In this document: piece after piece, positions 7,476 to 15,707 of the stretch
Numbering within the stretch: the stretch's first letter is position 1
Layout of the letters: the number at the start of each line of letters is the position of its first letter
DNA from: Acidobacteriota bacterium
GTDB taxonomy: Bacteria; Acidobacteriota; Blastocatellia; Pyrinomonadales; Pyrinomonadaceae
NCBI GenBank assembly: GCA_003222975.1
Contig: QHXN01000019.1
Coordinates: 1 to 64,000, forward strand
Direction of reading: 5' to 3'
Length of the DNA: 64,000 nt
Notes under the pieces: model-generated
What the model saw: the letters and a program-made list of their open reading frames with translations, nothing else
What the model was told of the DNA's origin: nothing
Databases searched by the model: none
Position numbers and translations under genes: made by a program

Positions 7476-8903
7476 TTATTCTCCCGCCTGCTGCGTGAAG
7501 ACGCCCTTGTCTATGCTCTGCGGCTTGCCGAGGACGACGAACTGGAGGTTGCGCATGTAGGTGTTGGCGACGCGCTGCACGTCGGCGGGCGTGACGGCGC
7601 GCAGGCGTTCGAGGAAGACGACGGAGTTGCGCCAGCCGCCGCCGATCAGCTCGTACTGGGCCAGTTCGCCGGCCTGCGCCGCGTTGGTCTCCTGGCCGAG
7701 GTAGTAGCGCGTCAGGAACTGCTGCGCCGTGCCCTTCACCTCGTCCTGGCTGACCGGCTCGTGTTGCAGCCGCGTGATCTCGTCGAGCATCACCTTCACG
7801 GCCTGGTTGGCGTCAACGGCGGTGACGTAGATGCCGCCGGTGTTCGCGCCCTCGCTGCCGAGGAAGGCGTCGGGCGCGTAGGAGAGGTTGCGGCGGACGC
7901 GCACCTCGACATAGACGCGGTTCTGCAAGATCGAAGAGGCGACGCGCATCGGGTAGATGTCGGGCGACGTGAGCGGCGGCGCGGCGAAGACGCCCTTGAT
8001 GTAGTTGGTCGGGATGTCGCGCGCCGTCACCGCCACGGTCGGCGTGCGGAACGAGAGCTGCGGCAACGGGTCGGGCCGGTAGTCGCCGCGCGGGAGCTTG
8101 CCGAACGACGCCTCGACCTTCTGCTTGATCTGCTGCGCGTCCACGTCGCCGACGACGACCAGGAGGAGCCGCGAGGTCTGCATCATCTGCTGGTGGAAGC
8201 GGCGCACGTCGTCGAGCGTCAGGCGCGAGACGGAGGCGACCGTGCCGTGCGGCTCGTTCATGTAGGGGTGGCCGGCGTAGGCGACGCGCGACTGTAGGAG
8301 GTCGAGGAACGAGTCGGGCGTGTCCTCCTGGTCGCTCAGGGCGACGAGCAGACGGTTCTTCACGCGCTGGAAGTCTTCGGGCGCGAAGCTGGGGTGCAGC
8401 GCCGCGTCGGCGAAGATGTCCCACGAGCGGTCGAAGTAGCGGCGCGTGCTGCCCAGGGTCAGCACGGAGTAGTCGTAGTTGATGCCGTAGCTGAGGCCCG
8501 TGCCCGTGCGCGAGAGCGCGCGGCGCATCTGCTCGCGCGGGAAGCTCTGGCTCGCTTCGGTCGCCACGTCCAACATCAGCGCCTCCACTCCCGCATTCTC
8601 CGCCGTCACGTTGCGCGAGCCGCCGCGCATGAAGAGGCCCGCGACGACCGACTGGCTCCCCTCGCGCCGCTTCACGAGAACCTTCAGCCCATTAACTTCA
8701 AACTCCGTGACGAGCCGCAGGCTGTCGCTCACGTCTCGCGCGACTGTGGCGTCGGCGCGCGCCGCGTCCGCCGCGGGCGTGGGCGTCGTCGCGCGTGCGG
8801 AGGGCGACTGCGCGGGCGCGGGCGGCGCGAGCAGGAGCAGCAGAAGCGTGCAGGCCAGCGGCCACGCCGCGCGCGGACGCCCTAAGTTAATCGTCTTTCT
8901 CAT
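7476..8903 (-). CDS. M16-family peptidase-like protein, catalytically inactive subunit
   Basis: A 475-residue exported protein with the two-lobed insulinase/processing-peptidase (M16) fold. The start chosen is the ATG at 8901-8903, preceded by an AAGGAAG site; a longer form from 8930 adds nine residues. A signal peptide (about residues 8-32) ends near PAPAQ. The zinc motif HxxEH is absent: the corresponding place reads NAGVEALMLDVATE, so it cannot bind zinc in the usual way. The C-terminal M16 half is present (YAPDAFLGSEGANTGG). The upstream gene encodes an M16 protein with an intact HLYEH site 45 nt away, so the two probably form the active/inactive heterodimer known for bacterial M16 pairs. 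Confidence 0.85.
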   Translation of the reverse strand: MRKTINLGRPRAAWPLACTLLLLLLAPPAPAQSPSARATTPTPAADAARADATVARDVSDSLRLVTEFEVNGLKVLVKRREGSQSVVAGLFMRGGSRNVTAENAGVEALMLDVATEASQSFPREQMRRALSRTGTGLSYGINYDYSVLTLGSTRRYFDRSWDIFADAALHPSFAPEDFQRVKNRLLVALSDQEDTPDSFLDLLQSRVAYAGHPYMNEPHGTVASVSRLTLDDVRRFHQQMMQTSRLLLVVVGDVDAQQIKQKVEASFGKLPRGDYRPDPLPQLSFRTPTVAVTARDIPTNYIKGVFAAPPLTSPDIYPMRVASSILQNRVYVEVRVRRNLSYAPDAFLGSEGANTGGIYVTAVDANQAVKVMLDEITRLQHEPVSQDEVKGTAQQFLTRYYLGQETNAAQAGELAQYELIGGGWRNSVVFLERLRAVTPADVQRVANTYMRNLQFVVLGKPQSIDKGVFTQQAGE

Positions 8904-8948
8904 CTTCACTTCCTTCGACACCTCGCTCATCCTTCAAACTCCCCGGAC

Positions 8949-10472
8949 TCATCTACCCGACGCCGCGCCAGCCGCGCGAGGTGCGTCGCCGCCGACTAAA
9001 TCGTTCTCGGTCAGGCCCGAAGCCTTCAGAGACTCCTCCGACATGACCGCCAGCCCGACGTGCGGCTTGCCCTGGACGTAGGTCGAAACGTAGCGGCTGA
9101 TGTCCGAGCGCGAGGTGGCGCGCAGGCGCTTGAGGTAGCCGCGGAAGTAGTCGAGGCCGGTCGAGGCCCACCAGAAGCTGACGACGTGCGAGTAGTCCGA
9201 GAGCTTCTCGCGCGAGTAGAGGTCGTCGGCCTCGACGAGCGCCTTGGCGCTCTCCAGCTCGTCGTCGGTGAAGTAGTCGGGGTCGTTGAAGTGCGCGATC
9301 TCTTTGTAGGCGGCCTGCACCGCCGCGCGCGCCTTGTCGGGCGTGGTCTGGATGATGAGCGAGATCGGCCCGACGTTGCGCTGCGTGTAGTAGCCGAAGG
9401 CGAGGTTCGTCACCAGCCCGGTGTCCACGAGGTCGCGCTGGAAGCGCGAGTCGGGCTGGCGCAGGATGAAGGAGAACACGTCCGCCGCGTAGGTGGCCGC
9501 GTCGTCCTTGCCGATGGAAGGCCCCTGCCAGCCCAGCTCGACGACGACGTTGTTGACGGGCCGCGTCAGCACCGCACCCTCGCTTTTGGGGAGCGGCGGG
9601 TGCTCGACCAGGGGGAACTCTGCGAACGGGTCTTTCGCGCGCCGCGGCCAGTCGCCGAACAGCTCGTCGGTGAGTTGGAAGACGGCCTGGGGCTGCACGT
9701 CGCCGGTGACGACGATGGCCGAGTTATTCGGCACGTAGTAGCGCGACTGGATGAGGCGCATGATGTCGGTCGTCGCAGAGCGCACGGTCTTGATGTCGCC
9801 GCCGGGGTTCTTGCGGCTGGGGTACTTGTAGAAGAGGCGCTTGTTCATCTCGTCGCCGAGGTCGCCGTAAGGGTTCGACTCGTTGCGCTCCAGCTCGCCG
9901 ATGACGACCTCGCGCTCCTGCGCGAACTGCCCCTCGTCGAACGACTGGAAGCGCGCCTGGTCGCGCATGAAGCGCATGGCGACGGGGAAGTTCGGCGTGG
10001 TCGTCGTGAAGTAGTAGTCCACCACCTCCTCGTGCGTCTCGCCGTTGTAGACGATGCCGAGCTGGTCAATGTTCTTCAGGTAGTCGGCCTTCGCCGCGCG
10101 CTCCGGGCTGACCTTGAAGAACATGTGCTCGTAGAGGTGCGACAGCCCGTTCAGTTCCGGCGGCTCGGTGAACGAGCCGTTGCGCACGGCCAGCTCGACC
10201 GTGACGAGCGGGACGGAGTGGTCTTCCAGGACGATGACCTCCAGCCCGTTCGGCAGAATCTTGTTGACGAAGGGCGCGGCCTCTGCGAGCGGCCCCGAAG
10301 GCACGGGGGCGGGCGCTGGTTTCTGCTGCGCGGCCTGCGGCGCTGTCGCGGCGGCTTTCCTCTGGCGCGGCGCGGCTGCCGCGCGGGGCGCTAGTCCCGG
10401 CAGCGAAGCCGCGAGCATCGAGGCGGCGAGCGCGAAGACAAAAAGATTGCGTCTGAGCAGTTTTAACTTCAT
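8949..10472 (-). CDS. M16-family zinc metallopeptidase, active subunit
   Basis: A 507-residue exported peptidase. The ATG at 10470-10472 is chosen because a GAAGGT site precedes it and a signal peptide follows (LLRRNLFVFALAASMLAASLPG). A long alanine/proline linker covers residues about 30-60. The M16 zinc motif is H112-L-Y-E115-H116, with the downstream acidic region FAQEREVVIGELERNE supplying the third ligand. The second lobe contains YYTQRNVGPISL. It is followed 45 nt later by a paralogue without the zinc motif; together they should form a periplasmic oligopeptide-degrading complex. Substrates are unknown. Confidence 0.9.
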   Translation of the reverse strand: MKLKLLRRNLFVFALAASMLAASLPGLAPRAAAAPRQRKAAATAPQAAQQKPAPAPVPSGPLAEAAPFVNKILPNGLEVIVLEDHSVPLVTVELAVRNGSFTEPPELNGLSHLYEHMFFKVSPERAAKADYLKNIDQLGIVYNGETHEEVVDYYFTTTTPNFPVAMRFMRDQARFQSFDEGQFAQEREVVIGELERNESNPYGDLGDEMNKRLFYKYPSRKNPGGDIKTVRSATTDIMRLIQSRYYVPNNSAIVVTGDVQPQAVFQLTDELFGDWPRRAKDPFAEFPLVEHPPLPKSEGAVLTRPVNNVVVELGWQGPSIGKDDAATYAADVFSFILRQPDSRFQRDLVDTGLVTNLAFGYYTQRNVGPISLIIQTTPDKARAAVQAAYKEIAHFNDPDYFTDDELESAKALVEADDLYSREKLSDYSHVVSFWWASTGLDYFRGYLKRLRATSRSDISRYVSTYVQGKPHVGLAVMSEESLKASGLTENDLVGGDAPRAAGAASGR

Positions 10473-10621
10473 AAGACCTTCACGAATTTTCACCGGGGAT
10501 GCGTCGCGCGTGCGCGCTTGACGCGACGGCGGGCGAGTCTCTCCCTCCTGGCTCCTGACGCCGACCCGATTCTGGTTCCCACTTTTGAGGACGATGATAG
10601 CACGCAGGGTTGCTCTCGGAA

Positions 10622-10703
10622 AAAGGCAAAAGTAAAAAGGCAAAAGAAAGGGACAGCACGCCTGCCTCCCTCTTTTGCCTTTTGCCTTTTTACTTTTGCC
10701 TTT
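10622..10703. repeat. Inverted repeat, GGCAAAA heptamer family
   Basis: The arm at 10622-10646 (GGCAAAA, GTAAAAA, GGCAAAA) pairs over 25 nt with the arm at 10671-10703, which has one extra GGCAAAA heptamer as its complement. It lies in the intergenic region between two divergent genes, the M16 operon and the amidohydrolase, so it is not acting as a simple convergent terminator. The ATG of the amidohydrolase is 45 nt downstream. Confidence 0.8.
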
Positions 10704-10747
10704 ATTATTCCGTCGCTCTTCCAGCCTTTCTTTCGCGGAGCTTCCCC

Positions 10748-12082
10748 ATGAAGAGAATCGCCGTCGCGCTCGCGTGTCTCCTCGCGCTGGCCTCGTCTGT
10801 TTTCGTCCCGCGCCACGCGGCGCAAGTAGAAGTTGACCGCTCGCTCGCCGACGAGATTTTTAAGATCAGGGCCATAGACCACCACGCGCACCCCTTGCGC
10901 GCCACGCGCGAGGGCGAGGAGGACAAGGAGTACGACGCGCTCGCGCCCGACGTGCTCGAACCCTCGCCGCTGCCCGTGCGCCTGCGCCCCGACAACCCCG
11001 AATTCATCGGCGCGTGGCGCGACTTCTGGGGCTACCACTTCGACGACATGGCGGAGGCGCACCTGCGCGAAGTCGTCGAGGCGCGGCGGCGCGCGGCGCG
11101 CGAGCAGGCGGAAGGCTACCCCGCGTGGGTGCTCGACCACCTGAACATCGAAGTGATGTTCGCCAACCGCGTGGCGATGGGGCGGGGACTCACGCCGCAG
11201 CGCTTCCGCTGGGTCGCCTTCGACGACGCGCTGATGCTCCCTTTAAGCTCCGAGACGGTGCGCAAAGCCAACCCCGACTACGCGGCCTTTTACCCCGGCG
11301 AGGATTCACTGTTGAAGCGTTACCTCTCGGAGTTGAAGATAACCGCCGTCCCCTCGACCTTGCGTGAGTACATGGCGCGCGTCGTCACGCCGACGCTCGA
11401 ACGGCAGAAGCGCGCGGGCGCGGTCGCCGTCAAGTTCGAGGCCGCGTACCTGCGCCCGCTCGACTTCGCCGACGCGAGCGAGGGCGAAGCCGCGCGCGCC
11501 TACGCCAGATACGCGCGCGGAGGCGCGCCGACCGCCGCCGGGTACAAGCCGCTTCAGGATTTTCTCTTCCGCTACATCGCGCGCGAGGCCGGAAGGCTCG
11601 GCATGGCCGTCCACATCCACACGGGCGCGGGCGTCGGCGGCTACTACGGCATCACGGGCGGCAGTCCGATGATGCTCGAACCCGCCTTCAACGACCCCAC
11701 ACTCCGCAAGACCAACTTCGTCCTCATACACGGCGGCTGGCCCTTCGCCGACCAGACGGCGGCGCTCCTCTTGAAGCCGAACGTCTATGCGGACTTCTCC
11801 GCGCAGACCTTCGTGCGCACGCCGCGCGCGCTCGCGGCGACCTTGCGCGGCTGGCTTGAAACCGTCCCCGAAAAAGTCATGTTCGGCACGGACGCCTTCG
11901 CCATCACGCCCGAAGTCGGCTGGGAGGAAGTCGGCTGGCTCTCGAACAAGACTGGCCGCGAGGCGCTGGCGATTGCCCTCACCGGCATGATGCGCGACGG
12001 CGAGGTCACGCGCGAGCGCGCCTCGGAGATCGCGCGCATGGTCATGCGCGACAACGCCGCGAGGCTCTACGAGCTGAAATGA
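10748..12082 (+). CDS. Exported amidohydrolase-superfamily protein
   Basis: A 444-residue TIM-barrel metal-dependent hydrolase of the amidohydrolase 2 type. The ATG at 10748 is chosen because a signal peptide follows (MKRIAVALACLLALASSVFV). The metal motif IDHHAHP is at residues 43-49. Later signature strands are VHIHTG (about 293), VLIHGGWP (about 325) and MFGTDAF (about 380), giving the expected His and Asp ligands. Related proteins include decarboxylases and the N-terminal domain of FluG-like proteins, so both hydrolysis and decarboxylation are possible; no substrate can be named. The TGA stop at 12080-12082 lies inside an ATGAATG-type repeat arm. Confidence 0.8.
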   Translation: MKRIAVALACLLALASSVFVPRHAAQVEVDRSLADEIFKIRAIDHHAHPLRATREGEEDKEYDALAPDVLEPSPLPVRLRPDNPEFIGAWRDFWGYHFDDMAEAHLREVVEARRRAAREQAEGYPAWVLDHLNIEVMFANRVAMGRGLTPQRFRWVAFDDALMLPLSSETVRKANPDYAAFYPGEDSLLKRYLSELKITAVPSTLREYMARVVTPTLERQKRAGAVAVKFEAAYLRPLDFADASEGEAARAYARYARGGAPTAAGYKPLQDFLFRYIAREAGRLGMAVHIHTGAGVGGYYGITGGSPMMLEPAFNDPTLRKTNFVLIHGGWPFADQTAALLLKPNVYADFSAQTFVRTPRALAATLRGWLETVPEKVMFGTDAFAITPEVGWEEVGWLSNKTGREALAIALTGMMRDGEVTRERASEIARMVMRDNAARLYELK

Positions 12083-12161
12083 TGAATGATGAATGCGGAA
12101 TGATGAATGAAAAGACGCAAGCCGCCTGATATTCATCATTCATCATTCCGCATTCATCACT
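12078..12161. repeat. Inverted repeat, AATGATG heptamer family
   Basis: The left arm (12078-12113) is AATGATG, AATGATG, AATGCGG, AATGATG, AATGA in strict 7-nt register. The right arm (12131-12160) is its near-complement, including the AATGCGG marker word. The left arm contains the stop of the amidohydrolase gene, and the sulfate transporter ATPase stop on the other strand is at 12157-12159, inside the right end. A single arm of the same family is found at 37706-37737. Confidence 0.85.
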
Positions 12162-13437
12162 TCTGTGTGTCGAGTGTGCGGCTGGCGCGCTCGGAGGCGA
12201 GGGCGAAGTTGGGGAGGACGCGGAAGGCCGTCAGGCAGACGGCGACGCGGTCGCCGACCTTGAGCGCCGTCGCGCTCACCTCCGGCTTCGGGCGCGTGAC
12301 GAAGATGGGCACGCCGAGGCTCGTCTCCGGCGTGTTGATGGTGACCTCGTAGAGCGGCGGCTCGCCCGCCGAGGGCAGGCGCGCGACGAGGTCGAGCCTG
12401 ACCGTCAGGCGCTCGTATGCGCCGACGAAGTGCTTCTCCTCGATGACGCCGTTGGTCAGGCGGCGGCAGCCTTCGGGGAGCGCGCCCGTCAGGCTCAGGT
12501 GAACGTCCTCGGGGCGGAAGACCAGCTTCACGGACTGCCCCTCGCGGAAGCGCGCCGACTCCGCGCCCGCCTCAATCGAAGCCGTGCCCAGCTCCACGCG
12601 CCCGCCCGCGGCGACGCCTAAGAGGAGGTTCGCCGCGCCGAGGAACGTCGCCACGTACTCGGTTTCGGGTCGGTTGTAAACCTCTTCGGGCGTGCCCACC
12701 TGTTCGAGGTGTCCGGCGTGCAGCACCGCGATGCGGTCGCCGAGTTCGAGCGCCTCCTCCTGGTCGTGCGTGATGAAGATGGCGGGCACGTTGACCTCCC
12801 TGAGCAGCGCGCGAATCTCGCGGCGCAGGCGCACGCGCGTCTGCGCGTCGAGAGCGCCGAACGGCTCGTCGAAGAGGAGCACCTGCGGCTGGTAGGCGAG
12901 CGTGCGCGCAATCGCCACGCGTTGCTGCTGGCCGCCCGAAAGCTGATGAGGGTACTTCTTGCGGTGCTCTTCGAGGTGGACGAGCTCGAGCAGGCTCTTG
13001 ACCTTCTCTTTGACCTCGCGGCGGCGGCGGCCACGTATGCGCAGGCCGTAGCCGATGTTCTCCTGGACGGTCATGCGCGGGAACAGAGCGTAGGACTGGA
13101 AGATGACGCCGACGCCGCGCTCGCGCGCCGGCAAGTCCGTCACGTCGCGCCCGTGGAGGATGACGCTGCCGGAGTCGGGCTGCTCAAGGCCCGCGATGAT
13201 TCGCAGGATGGTGGTCTTCCCCGACCCGGAAGCGCCCAGGAGCACGAGCGCCTCGCCCACGCCCACGTCGAAGCTCACGTCTTCGAGCACGCGCGTCTTC
13301 TTGAAGCTCTTGCTCAAGGCCCGCACGCTCGCCGCCACCTCGACCTCGGCGGTCTCTTGCGCGCGCGCCGCCCCGTCAGCGCCCGCCGCCGCGCTTTCCA
13401 CGAAGCCCCTGTCGTCCGCGGCCTGTTTCGGCATCAT
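12157..13437 (-). CDS. cysA: Sulfate/thiosulfate ABC transporter ATPase
   Basis: A 426-residue cytoplasmic ATPase. Walker A is GASGSGKT at residues 68-75, the signature is LSGGQQQR, Walker B is VLLFDEP followed by FGALD, and the switch histidine is in FITHD. A C-terminal TOBE-type domain of about 150 residues (FLGAANLLLG to the end) fits the CysA/MalK/PotA subgroup. The N-terminal 35 residues are an alanine-rich extension before the domain. It sits 12 nt downstream of the permease gene and follows a sulfate-binding protein, which supports sulfate as substrate. Molybdate cannot be excluded from the ATPase alone. Confidence 0.85.
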   Translation of the reverse strand: MMPKQAADDRGFVESAAAGADGAARAQETAEVEVAASVRALSKSFKKTRVLEDVSFDVGVGEALVLLGASGSGKTTILRIIAGLEQPDSGSVILHGRDVTDLPARERGVGVIFQSYALFPRMTVQENIGYGLRIRGRRRREVKEKVKSLLELVHLEEHRKKYPHQLSGGQQQRVAIARTLAYQPQVLLFDEPFGALDAQTRVRLRREIRALLREVNVPAIFITHDQEEALELGDRIAVLHAGHLEQVGTPEEVYNRPETEYVATFLGAANLLLGVAAGGRVELGTASIEAGAESARFREGQSVKLVFRPEDVHLSLTGALPEGCRRLTNGVIEEKHFVGAYERLTVRLDLVARLPSAGEPPLYEVTINTPETSLGVPIFVTRPKPEVSATALKVGDRVAVCLTAFRVLPNFALASERASRTLDTQK

Positions 13438-13449
13438 CCCCGTGCAGCC

Positions 13450-14283
13450 TCACTTGACTTCGAGCCAGTCGCGCGCGAAGAAGAGGATGAAAAAGATGAC
13501 GAAGGAGAAGAGAGCCAGCACGATGGCGACGGCGTTGGCGGCCTCAACCTGCCCCTCGTTGAACTTGGAGAAGATGTAGAGCGGCGCGGTCTGCGTGCTC
13601 ATGGCGAGGTTGCCGGAGACGAGGATGGTCGAGCCGAACTCGCCGATGGCGCGCGCGAAAGTCAGCAGAGCGCCCGTCACAATCGCGCCGCGCAAACTGG
13701 GGAGCGTCACGTGCCAGAAGGTCTGCCAGCGCGTCGCGCCGATGGTCGCGGAAGCCTCTTCGAGCGAGCGATCCATCGTCTCGAACACTGACATCAGCAC
13801 GCCGAAGGCGAGCGGGAAGGTGACGAAGATGTTCGCGAGGATGATCGCATAGGGCGTGAACATGATCTGCAAGTCGGGCGGCAGGAATCTTCCGATCAGC
13901 CCGTACTTCCCCCACAGGAGCAGCAGCGCGAAGCCCGCCACGGCGGTCGGGATGGCGGTCGGCAGCGAGATGATGACGATGATGGCAGTGCGCCCCAGGA
14001 ACATGTAGCGCGAGAGCACGTAGGCCGCGAGCAGGCCGAAGAGGACGTTGAAGAGGGTCGCGTAGAAGCTCGTCACCACCGAGAGCTTCAGGGCGAAGAC
14101 GGCTTCGGGCGCGGTCAGCGCCGCCCAGAAGCTCCCCAGCCCCTTGCTCGTCCCGAAGATGAAGATGGAGGCGAGCGGCAGCAGAACCAGCGGCAGCATC
14201 AGAAGGATGACCATGCCGAGGCTGAACGGCTTCACCACGTCGAAGCCGCGCACGTGGCGCATCGTCGCGATTGCTGAACTCAT
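13450..14283 (-). CDS. cysW: Sulfate ABC transporter permease (CysW-like)
   Basis: A 277-residue inner-membrane permease with six predicted membrane segments and the BPD-transport EAA loop (EEASATIGATRWQTFWHVTLP). The start taken is the ATG at 14281-14283, preceded by GAGGTGG; a longer frame would run into the adjacent palindrome. The segment AIGEFGSTILVSGN is typical of CysW/CysT proteins. Canonical sulfate importers have two different permeases (CysT and CysW). Only one is encoded in this cluster, so it either homodimerises or pairs with a product made elsewhere. Confidence 0.85.
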   Translation of the reverse strand: MSSAIATMRHVRGFDVVKPFSLGMVILLMLPLVLLPLASIFIFGTSKGLGSFWAALTAPEAVFALKLSVVTSFYATLFNVLFGLLAAYVLSRYMFLGRTAIIVIISLPTAIPTAVAGFALLLLWGKYGLIGRFLPPDLQIMFTPYAIILANIFVTFPLAFGVLMSVFETMDRSLEEASATIGATRWQTFWHVTLPSLRGAIVTGALLTFARAIGEFGSTILVSGNLAMSTQTAPLYIFSKFNEGQVEAANAVAIVLALFSFVIFFILFFARDWLEVK

Positions 14284-14293
14284 ATTCCACCTC

Positions 14294-14369
14294 GTGAACC
14301 GTAAACCGTAAACCGTGACAAGATAAAACTGTTCTTCACTTGTCACGGTTTACGGTTCACGGTTCACGG
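14294..14369. repeat. Inverted repeat, CCGTAAA heptamer family (copy 1)
   Basis: The arm at 14294-14322 (GTGAACC, GTAAACC, GTAAACC, GTGACAAG) pairs with 14339-14369 over about 29 bp with one mismatch. The loop begins ATAAAA. It lies inside the sulfate operon: the stop of the binding-protein gene (forward 14364-14366) is part of the right arm, and the permease ATG is 11 nt from the left arm. A close relative, including the GACAAGATAAAA junction, is at 41702-41779. Confidence 0.88.
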
Positions 14370-15440
14370 CTTTTTCTTCACTTGATTCCGCCACACGCCG
14401 TCTATCACTTCGGGGTACGCGCGATCCCAGCCGCCGAACAGCTCGACCGTGAAGGGCAGCTCGATGTGCGCCAGGCCGGGGTTCGCTTCGTTGAACTCTT
14501 CGTGCGTCACGGCGCGGAAGTTGTACTTGACGAAGGCCCGCTGCGCCTCGTCGTCCCAGAGATACTGCATGAAGGCGTCAACGAGCGGGCGGTCGTCCGG
14601 CGCGACGTTGCGGTCTATGACCGCCGCCGGGTGCTCGCTGAAGATGGTCGCGCGCGGGACGACGATCTCTACACCTGCGCCTGCCTGCTTCATCTGCAAG
14701 CCTTCGAGTTCGTAGGTGATGAGCGCGTCGCCGTAGCCGGTCTCGAACTGCGTGCGTGCGGCGCGCGCCGAGTCGGGGGTGGAGAAGACGCGGCCCCAGA
14801 CGGACTTTAAAAGTTGCAGGGCGCGCGCCTGGTCAACGCCGCCCGTCTCGGCCTGCGACTTCTTCAGCTCCGAGCCGTAGATGGCGAGTATGCTCCACTG
14901 CGCGCCGCCCGATCCGTCCGGGTCGGGGTGGATGAGCTTGACGCCGGGGCGGCCTAAGTCTGCGAAGTCGCGTATGCCTTTCGGGTTCCCCTTGCGGACG
15001 AGGATGATGAAGGGGGTTTTGTTGACGATGCCCCCGAAGGGCATCGCCTTCCAGTTCGACGTGACCGCGCCCGCCTTCGACAGCCGCTCAACGTCGCGCT
15101 CGATGGAGAAGATGCCGACCTGCGCGCCGACGCCCTGAAGGATTTGGTTCGTGATCGTCTCGGAGCCAGCGTAGGAGGCCGTGAACTTCACGTCCTCGCC
15201 GTGCTCCCGCTTCCACTTCGCCGCGAAGCCGGGCAGGACGCCGTTGTCCATCACCTCCTTCATCACCGAGAAGGCGTAGATGGTGATGTTGCGCTGGCCG
15301 CCCGGACGCGAGCCGGTCTGCGACTTCGGCAGGCATGCGCCCGCCGCCGCCAGCGCCAGCGTCATCAGCACCGCCGCGCCGCGCGCGAGCCTCCTGTCCT
15401 TCGGGTATAGTCTTCCCCGTGCGGCGATTCCCATGTCCAA
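14364..15440 (-). CDS. Sulfate-binding lipoprotein of the ABC importer
   Basis: A 358-residue periplasmic binding protein of the sulfate/thiosulfate Sbp group. A positively charged start and hydrophobic stretch end in a lipobox-like LAAAGAC, so the mature protein is probably lipid-anchored. Characteristic segments are the ITNQILQGVGAQVGIFSIERDVERL region, FIILVRKGNPKGIRDFADL (about residue 158-176), the DPDGSGGAQWSI sulfate-binding loop and GDALITYELEG. It is the first gene of an operon continuing with cysW and cysA. The C-terminal stop is provided by the neighbouring palindrome. A second ATG two codons inside could also be the start. Confidence 0.87.
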   Translation of the reverse strand: MDMGIAARGRLYPKDRRLARGAAVLMTLALAAAGACLPKSQTGSRPGGQRNITIYAFSVMKEVMDNGVLPGFAAKWKREHGEDVKFTASYAGSETITNQILQGVGAQVGIFSIERDVERLSKAGAVTSNWKAMPFGGIVNKTPFIILVRKGNPKGIRDFADLGRPGVKLIHPDPDGSGGAQWSILAIYGSELKKSQAETGGVDQARALQLLKSVWGRVFSTPDSARAARTQFETGYGDALITYELEGLQMKQAGAGVEIVVPRATIFSEHPAAVIDRNVAPDDRPLVDAFMQYLWDDEAQRAFVKYNFRAVTHEEFNEANPGLAHIELPFTVELFGGWDRAYPEVIDGVWRNQVKKKP

Positions 15441-15707
15441 TACTCCCCCGCCCGTCTCCGGCCCCCGGCCTGTCCAGAACTAAAATTTTCCGGCTTCTAT
15501 AGCACACTTCGGCCCATTCGGGAAGCTTTCCCGCACGCGTCGGGCGGTTGCGGACAACGCCCGGCGCGCAAACACAAGCCGGTGTCCACGTGCCGCGCGC
15601 TTCACGGCGGCTCGCGTTTTGTGCGATGCTATCCGCCGCCGGACTCTTCGGGGCCGCGACGCCAGCGGGCCAGCCGGACGAATCAAAATTTTCGGAGACT
15701 GAAAAGA

